From Clostridiales bacterium (lineage in GTDB: Bacteria > Bacillota > Clostridia > Oscillospirales > Acutalibacteraceae), in contig JAAZFZ010000220.1 in the NCBI GenBank assembly GCA_012511485.1, forward strand, positions 1-11,938: 11,938 nucleotides of DNA. The letters run 5' to 3'. Below, in pieces: positions 7,938 through 11,938 of the stretch; within the stretch, counting starts at the first letter, position 1; each line of letters starts with the position of its first letter. The notes below the pieces were generated by a model that saw only the letters and a list, made by a program, of their open reading frames with translations, ran no database searches and had not been told where the DNA came from. The position numbers and the translations under genes were made by a program.

Positions 7938-7964
7938 CTCTGACGCTACGTCATAGTTTATCCT
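7934..7964 (+). promoter_or_regulatory. MerR-type promoter/operator of the tipA-like regulator
   Basis: TTGACT (7934-7939) and TATCCT (7959-7964) are separated by 19 bp, the overlong spacer typical of promoters activated by MerR-family proteins through DNA twisting. The spacer region contains a dyad: ACTCTGACG (7937-7945) and CGTCATAGT (7949-7957) flank a 3-bp centre, with one mismatch, and the inner arms TGACG/CGTCA are perfect. The -35 overlaps the MATE stop (TGA 7935-7937). The layout implies autoregulation of the regulator gene. Confidence 0.8.
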
Positions 7965-7984
7965 GTGAATCAGGAGGAGTTTAT

Positions 7985-8710
7985 ATGATGACTGTTAAGG
8001 ATGTTTGCAATTTGGCTCGAGTAACCGCCCGTACCCTGCACTACTACGATGAAATAGGGCTTCTGAGGCCTTGCTCTGTTACATCGGCAAATTACAGGCT
8101 CTACGGCAACGAGGAACTCGAGCGGCTTCAGCAGATACTCTTTTTCAGAGAGCTTGATTTTTCGCTCGATGAGATAAAAAGAATTCTTGACAGCCCTGAT
8201 TTTGACAGGGACGAGGCTCTCAGGAAGCAGGAGAATCTTCTTGTACTGAAATGCAAACGGCTCAACAATCTCATTGAATTAATCCGTGATATCAGAAATA
8301 AGGAGTTGAACACTATGAGCTTTAATCAGTTTGACACCTCTGAAATTGACCAATATGCTCAGGAGGCTAAGCAGCGCTGGGGTGAAACTAATGCACATAA
8401 GGAGAGTCAAAAGAGGTCTGCCGGCTATACACAGCAGGATTGGGAGAGGATAAATCGGGGTATGGTTGATTGCTTTGCGGGCTTTGCCACCTTGAAGGAT
8501 GGAAGCCCCGACTCACCCGAAGCACAGCAGCAGGTGCACAAGCTCAGGAACCTAATCAGTGAAAACTTTTATAACTGCAACAAGGAGATTTTGAAATCTC
8601 TGGGCGAGATGTACTCATCTGATGAGAGGTTCCGCAAAAACATTGATGAATCCGGCGAAGGAACAGCAGAATTTGCATCAAGAGCCATTGCGGTTTACTG
8701 CAAGGATTAG
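7985..8710 (+). CDS. MerR family transcriptional regulator with TipAS antibiotic-recognition domain
   Basis: A 241-residue activator of the TipA/Mta type. The N-terminal winged helix-turn-helix (about 3-72, with TVKDVCNLARVTARTLHYYD and then GLLRP) binds DNA. A coiled-coil dimerisation helix (about 75-108) follows. The C-terminal TipAS domain (about 115-240) starts with QYAQEAKQRWG and ends with LGEMYSSDERFRKNID. TipAS domains bind thiopeptides and other structurally varied antibiotics. I chose 7985 because AGGAGG (7972-7977) lies seven bases before it. The in-frame ATG at 7931 lacks a ribosome site and would place the operator inside the coding region. ATG 7988 is an adjacent alternative. 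Cys163, Cys198 and Cys239 are in the effector domain; in Streptomyces TipAS a cysteine bonds thiostrepton covalently, but whether any of these is equivalent is unknown. A dedicated MerR-type promoter precedes it and a terminator follows. Likely targets are its own promoter and perhaps distant genes. Confidence 0.92.
   Translation: MMTVKDVCNLARVTARTLHYYDEIGLLRPCSVTSANYRLYGNEELERLQQILFFRELDFSLDEIKRILDSPDFDRDEALRKQENLLVLKCKRLNNLIELIRDIRNKELNTMSFNQFDTSEIDQYAQEAKQRWGETNAHKESQKRSAGYTQQDWERINRGMVDCFAGFATLKDGSPDSPEAQQQVHKLRNLISENFYNCNKEILKSLGEMYSSDERFRKNIDESGEGTAEFASRAIAVYCKD
8300..8317 (+). promoter_or_regulatory. Internal ribosome site and ATG for a stand-alone TipAS domain
   Basis: Within the regulator gene, AAGGAG (8300-8305) lies nine bases before an in-frame ATG (8315-8317, Met111). 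Initiation there would give a 131-residue protein consisting of the TipAS effector domain without the DNA-binding part. In Streptomyces lividans tipA an internal start near residue 110 yields TipAS in the same way. That it functions here is inference; the bases AAG GAG also simply encode Lys-Glu. Confidence 0.5.
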
Positions 8711-8739
8711 CCGGAAAAAAGCAAAATAACATAAAAAAT

Positions 8740-8765
8740 GGCGTGCCTGCGAGTTTGGGCACGCC
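8740..8765. terminator. Bidirectional rho-independent terminator
   Basis: GGCGTGCC (8740-8747) and GGCACGCC (8758-8765) form a perfect 8-bp GC-rich stem with a 10-nt loop. On the plus strand it is followed by a U-rich stretch (GAATTTGTTTTTAATTT), suiting the tipA-like regulator that ends 29 bp earlier. On the minus strand it is followed by ATTTTTTATG, suiting the converging flavodoxin gene. The A-stem-T arrangement on both sides is classic for converging genes. Confidence 0.85.
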
Positions 8766-8822
8766 GAATTTGTTTTTAATTTATAGCTTTTTCAGACCGT
8801 AACAATGAATTCGGTTTCTGTT

Positions 8823-9311
8823 TTATTTATTTATCGGGAGAAGGCTTATCCAGTCAACTGCCCTCAAGCCTGCTCTTTGAGAATTGTACTTCAAAGGCTC
8901 TTTAAAGCTGATTTCTCCGAGAAAACGGTTATTGGGGAAACAGTCCTTGAATCTTTCAAAGCACTTGCTGGCATTGTCCCCGGAATGGCAGGCAAAAAAA
9001 CCGAGATATTTGTTTGTGATATCATATTGAGAAGCAAAGGTGTTAAATGCAGGAACAAAATCGCCTGCCCATATAGGGCTGCCTAAAAAAATGTGGTCAT
9101 ATTTGTCGATGTCTATTTTTTTGTTGACAAGCTCAGGCTTTCGCCTCAAAACAACACCGAATCCCCCGATAAGATACTTTAAGAAGCCCTTTGAAGGCGG
9201 ATTATTCTTTGTTTTAAGCTCGAGAATATCCGCATTAAGCTCCTTTGCAATGCACTCAGCAATATATTTGGTATTACCGCTCAATGAATAATAAACGACA
9301 AGGCTTTTCAT
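8823..9311 (-). CDS. Small flavodoxin-like FMN protein
   Basis: A 162-residue cytoplasmic flavodoxin-fold protein, probably an FMN-binding electron carrier or a flavodoxin domain oxidoreductase. The phosphate-binding loop SLSGNT (9-14) matches the T/S-x-T/S-G-N-T signature, directly after the first beta-strand MKSLVVYYS. The segment GSPIWAGDFVPAFNTF (77-92) is the conserved loop that packs on the flavin in this subgroup, and GFFACHSG (104-111) is the next strand and loop. The length is typical for a short-chain flavodoxin. AAAGGAGAG lies five bases before the ATG. It is a single-gene unit, divergent from the sugar transporter and convergent with the regulator. A TATAAT on the minus strand at 9343-9348 is a candidate -10, with no clear -35. 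The redox partner cannot be told from the context. Confidence 0.88.
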   Translation of the reverse strand: MKSLVVYYSLSGNTKYIAECIAKELNADILELKTKNNPPSKGFLKYLIGGFGVVLRRKPELVNKKIDIDKYDHIFLGSPIWAGDFVPAFNTFASQYDITNKYLGFFACHSGDNASKCFERFKDCFPNNRFLGEISFKEPLKYNSQRAGLRAVDWISLLPINK

Positions 9312-9422
9312 ACAAACTCTCCTTTATTAACCGATTACAGTAATTATATTTTATTATCTCAAAAAAAAATGGTGTTTTAGGAAAGTGAAAACAATCGAAT
9401 TTATAAACTAAGGATATTATTA

Positions 9423-9456
9423 TTGATATATGCGCCAGAATTTGGTATGTTATATA
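9423..9456 (+). promoter_or_regulatory. Probable promoter of the sugar transporter-nagA operon
   Basis: TTGATA (9423-9428), a 17-bp spacer and TATGTT (9446-9451) preceded by TGG give a plausible extended -10 promoter. An overlapping alternative -10, TATATA (9451-9456), is directly preceded by TGT. The -10 area also contains TATGT (9446-9450) and ACATA (9456-9460), a short inverted repeat that could be a repressor site. The region is AT-rich, so confidence is modest. Confidence 0.4.
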
Positions 9457-9480
9457 CATAAATTTTGAGCGGGTGAAATA

Positions 9481-10926
9481 ATGAAAAAGACCGTTAAATC
9501 TCCGTCTGTCAGTGACCATCCTAACAAAATCGGAGCGCTCGATGCAGCGGGATATATGTTCGGTGACCTTGGGAATATGCTGGTGCTTGCATATGTTACA
9601 ACATTTATCAAGGTGTTTTATACCGATACCCTGCTGATAAACGCCGCAAAGCTAGTGACCTTATTCTTAATTGTCAGGCTCTGGGATGCTCTTATTGACC
9701 CATTGTGGGGGCTGATTATTGATTCGAGAAAGCCCGGCCCTGATGGGAAGTTCAGGCGGTATCTGAAGCTGATAGCCATTCCGCTCTCGGTCTCTGCGGT
9801 GCTGTGCTTTGTCAATATCCGTCAGCTCGGCATTACAAATGACGGAATAGTTCTTGTCTATGCCTATGTGTCTTACACTGTTTTCGGTACACTTTATGCC
9901 GCAATGAACATTCCGTACGGCTCTCTGGCATCCGTAATAACAGACGACCCTCAAGGCAGGACATTGCTTTCGACCTTCCGCTCAGTCGGTGCGGGAATCG
10001 GAGGGGCGCCTATTACGATAATACTGCCGATGGTTATTTATGTCAATATTGAAGTTAACGGTGAAAGGATGCAGGCATTCAGCGGCTCGAGGGTATTGCT
10101 GTGCGGAGTTATTGTTGCTGCAATGGCAATCCTCGCTTATTTTTCATGCTACAAAACGACAAAGGAGCGGGTCAAATCCCCGGTAGTTCCACCCAAAACC
10201 GATATCAGGGTAACATACGGCTCACTTGCAAAAAGCCTGCCTTTCATCACTCTGACTGCCGCCTCTGTTTTTATGAGCGGTATGGTTGAATTTCAGTCAT
10301 TTTACCAGTATCTTTTCAAAGGCTATTTCATGCAGCCGAAGTTAGTTTCATTGCACACGATTTCAAACTATCTGCCTATGGCGATTATGATACTTTTCAC
10401 GGGCAAGCTCACTGCCCGTTTCGGCAAAAAAGAGCTTTGCAGCTTTGGGCTGGGTATAACCGTAATTGCAAGCCTGCTCATTATGATTATCAGGCCGGAG
10501 GAAAACCAGCTTTGGCTCTATCTTATGCTGTGCTTTGTTAACGGCTTAGGGCTTTCCTTCCTGAGTATTGTTATATGGGCAATGGTTACGGACGCAATTG
10601 ATTATCAGAAGTACATGAACGGCCGTAATGACGAAAGCTCGATTTATGCCGTATACTCATTTGCAAGAAAAATCGGGCAGACAATAGCCAGCAGTGGCGG
10701 CATGGCTCTGCTGGCATGGGCAGGCTATGACGGGGCAAACATTATTCAGAAAGCCGGAGTGGGTGACAGAATCCTGACGATGTGTACAGTTGTGCCGTTT
10801 CTTAGCTACACGCTCATGTTTATTTTGATACTGGCTTATCCTCTAAATAAAAGGAAGCTTTCAGAGCTGCATTCGGCTCTCAGTCAACGCAGGGCGGAGG
10901 CAGCAGCAATTGATGCAGACGAATAA
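9481..10926 (+). CDS. GPH-family (glycoside-pentoside-hexuronide) sugar:cation symporter, MFS superfamily
   Basis: An inner-membrane secondary transporter that imports a sugar or glycoside with Na+ or H+. The 481 residues form about twelve hydrophobic segments. GPH landmarks are GYMFGDLGNML (24-34), RLWDALIDPLWGLIIDSR (66-83, whose Asp69 and Asp73 correspond to the cation-binding DxxxD of MelB), NIPYGSLASVITDDPQGR (143-160) and MVTDAIDYQKYMNGRNDE (368-385). The hydrophilic C-terminal tail (about 456-481) is Ala/Glu-rich. The ribosome site is weak (GGGTG, 9471-9475). The stop is 17 bp before nagA, so the two form an operon. The likely substrate is therefore an amino sugar or a saccharide containing N-acetylhexosamine; that is inference from the neighbour. 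Unlike a PTS, this family does not phosphorylate its cargo. Confidence 0.9.
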   Translation: MKKTVKSPSVSDHPNKIGALDAAGYMFGDLGNMLVLAYVTTFIKVFYTDTLLINAAKLVTLFLIVRLWDALIDPLWGLIIDSRKPGPDGKFRRYLKLIAIPLSVSAVLCFVNIRQLGITNDGIVLVYAYVSYTVFGTLYAAMNIPYGSLASVITDDPQGRTLLSTFRSVGAGIGGAPITIILPMVIYVNIEVNGERMQAFSGSRVLLCGVIVAAMAILAYFSCYKTTKERVKSPVVPPKTDIRVTYGSLAKSLPFITLTAASVFMSGMVEFQSFYQYLFKGYFMQPKLVSLHTISNYLPMAIMILFTGKLTARFGKKELCSFGLGITVIASLLIMIIRPEENQLWLYLMLCFVNGLGLSFLSIVIWAMVTDAIDYQKYMNGRNDESSIYAVYSFARKIGQTIASSGGMALLAWAGYDGANIIQKAGVGDRILTMCTVVPFLSYTLMFILILAYPLNKRKLSELHSALSQRRAEAAAIDADE

Positions 10927-10943
10927 TCATCAGGAGGGAAAAT

Positions 10944-11938
10944 ATGATTATAAAAAATGCAATAATATATGACGAAAATTTTGAGCCCAGAAAGGCAGAT
11001 ATCCGTATTGAGGGCGATACAATAGCTGAAATGGGCGAAAACCTTGACGGGAGCAATATTATTTCTATGGACTCGCTTACTCTTATGCCTGGGTTTATTG
11101 ATATTCACATTCACGGCTGCAACGGTGGCGATATGAGTGACTGTGACGAAAAGTCACTCGAAAAAATGTCCGCCTACCTTGCAAAAAACGGAGTCACCTC
11201 CTTTTGCCCTGCATCAATGACCATGCCGCATAAAGAGCTTAGAAGGAGCTTTGAGACTGTCGAAAAATATAAGGGCAGGGAATGCGGCGCATATATTCAA
11301 GGCATTAATATGGAGGGGCCATTCATATCTCACGAAAAAAAGGGAGCGCAGGCAGGGGAATATATCAGAAACCCCGATATTGAGGAGTTTAACCTGCTCA
11401 ACAAGATTTCTCAGGTGCTTTTGGTTGATGTTGCGCCCGAAGTGCCGGGAGCATTCGATTTTGCATTACAGGCGGCCAAGGTCTGCACAGTGTCGGTAGC
11501 GCATACCAATGCCGATTATGATACAGCTTGCAGAGCTTTTGAAAACGGTTTTTCTCACGAAACGCATCTGTTTAACGCCATGCCTGCAATTTTCAACAGG
11601 GAGCCGGGTGCGGTAGCTGCTGTTTTTAATAACGAAAAAGCCACCGCAGAGCTTATCTGTGACGGTTTTCATATTCATCCCGCAGTGCTTAGGATGTCCT
11701 TCAGGCTTCTGGGAGAGGGGAGGGCAGTCGTTGTCAGCGATGCTATGAAGGCAGCAGGCTTAAATGATGGTGACTATATTCTGGGAGGTCAGACAGTTTA
11801 TGTCCGTGACGGGAAGGCGCAGCTTGCAAACGGAGCCATTGCCGCAAGCACAACGAACCTTTTCACAGAATTCAAAAACCTTCTGAGCTTAGGTATTCCG
11901 TTCAAATCCGCACTCAAGGCATGCACAATTAACCCCGC
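10944..11938 (+). CDS. nagA: N-acetylglucosamine-6-phosphate deacetylase, 3' truncated by window end
   Basis: Hydrolyses GlcNAc-6-phosphate to glucosamine-6-phosphate and acetate in the cytoplasm, feeding amino sugars to NagB/glycolysis or cell-wall synthesis. The first 331 residues are present, out of about 370-390 usual for the family. The amidohydrolase features in order are HIH (55-57), the metal ligand Glu124 in NMEGPF, His187 in VAHTNADYD, His208 in HETHLFNAMP, the substrate-binding CDGFHIHP (239-246) and the catalytic Asp266 in VVSDAMKAAG. Retention of the HxH pair resembles the two-metal Bacillus type and differs from E. coli NagA. The segment ASTTNLFTEF (301-310) stands where many homologues have GS-LTM, a mild divergence. 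AGGAGG (10932-10937) precedes the ATG by six bases. It is co-transcribed with the symporter upstream, and more nag genes may follow beyond the window. Confidence 0.94.
   Translation, partial: MIIKNAIIYDENFEPRKADIRIEGDTIAEMGENLDGSNIISMDSLTLMPGFIDIHIHGCNGGDMSDCDEKSLEKMSAYLAKNGVTSFCPASMTMPHKELRRSFETVEKYKGRECGAYIQGINMEGPFISHEKKGAQAGEYIRNPDIEEFNLLNKISQVLLVDVAPEVPGAFDFALQAAKVCTVSVAHTNADYDTACRAFENGFSHETHLFNAMPAIFNREPGAVAAVFNNEKATAELICDGFHIHPAVLRMSFRLLGEGRAVVVSDAMKAAGLNDGDYILGGQTVYVRDGKAQLANGAIAASTTNLFTEFKNLLSLGIPFKSALKACTINP

Noticed and set aside
7931..7984. Upstream ATG at 7931 as the start of the MerR-type regulator
   Set aside because: No ribosome site precedes it, and the extra 18 residues are unlike the family N-terminus. 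The stretch contains the promoter and operator, while 7985 has AGGAGG seven bases before it.
8805..9086. 93-codon plus-strand open frame opposite the flavodoxin gene
   Set aside because: It is a shadow of the flavodoxin coding sequence on the other strand, with no ribosome site and no motif.
9343..9371. Full promoter for the flavodoxin gene on the minus strand
   Set aside because: TATAAT is present at 9343-9348, but the bases 17 bp upstream (CATTTT on the minus strand) do not resemble a -35 and there is no TGn extension, so it is mentioned only as a candidate -10.
9380..9400. Catabolite-response element upstream of the sugar transporter
   Set aside because: GTGAAAACAATCG looks superficially cre-like but does not fit the palindromic TGNAANCGNTNNCA pattern.

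Overview
This window looks like chromosomal DNA from a low-to-moderate GC member of the Clostridia, most likely a gut Oscillospirales/Ruminococcaceae-type bacterium. The assignment is inference. It rests on a glycogen operon carrying glgD (a Firmicutes gene), AGGAGG-type ribosome sites before nearly every gene, AT-rich intergenic DNA, and a TipA-type MerR regulator beside a MATE transporter. I see no mobile element, CRISPR array, tRNA or rRNA.

Layout. Positions 1-308 hold the 3' end of an unrecognised plus-strand gene that runs in from outside the window. It converges on a minus-strand glycogen synthesis operon (6205 down to 368) transcribed glgB-glgC-glgD-glgA. A near-consensus promoter (TTGAAA, 17 bp, TATAAT) lies just upstream of glgB, and glgC and glgD overlap by one base. 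GlgC makes ADP-glucose, with GlgD as its non-catalytic partner subunit. GlgA polymerises ADP-glucose into alpha-1,4-glucan and GlgB adds alpha-1,6 branches. No glgP (phosphorylase) is present here. A strong hairpin with unusual flanks ends the operon.

An AT-rich 373-bp divergent region separates glgB from a plus-strand MATE efflux gene (6579-7937) and a MerR/TipA-like regulator (7985-8710). The regulator has a textbook MerR-type promoter, with a 19-bp spacer holding a dyad. Its -35 box overlaps the MATE stop codon. Inside the regulator gene, an AAGGAG followed by an in-frame ATG could allow separate production of the drug-binding TipAS domain, as in Streptomyces tipA. A bidirectional terminator (8740-8765) separates the regulator from a convergent small flavodoxin gene (9311-8823).

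The right end is a plus-strand operon of a GPH-family sugar:cation symporter (9481-10926) and nagA, N-acetylglucosamine-6-phosphate deacetylase (from 10944, cut by the window end). This suggests uptake and breakdown of an amino sugar or an amino-sugar-containing saccharide.

No wholly new system is obvious. The best second-look items are the internal start in the tipA-like gene, its operator overlapping the MATE stop codon, a GlgA lacking the classic KTGGL lysine, the odd terminator after glgA, and the pairing of a non-phosphorylating transporter with nagA.
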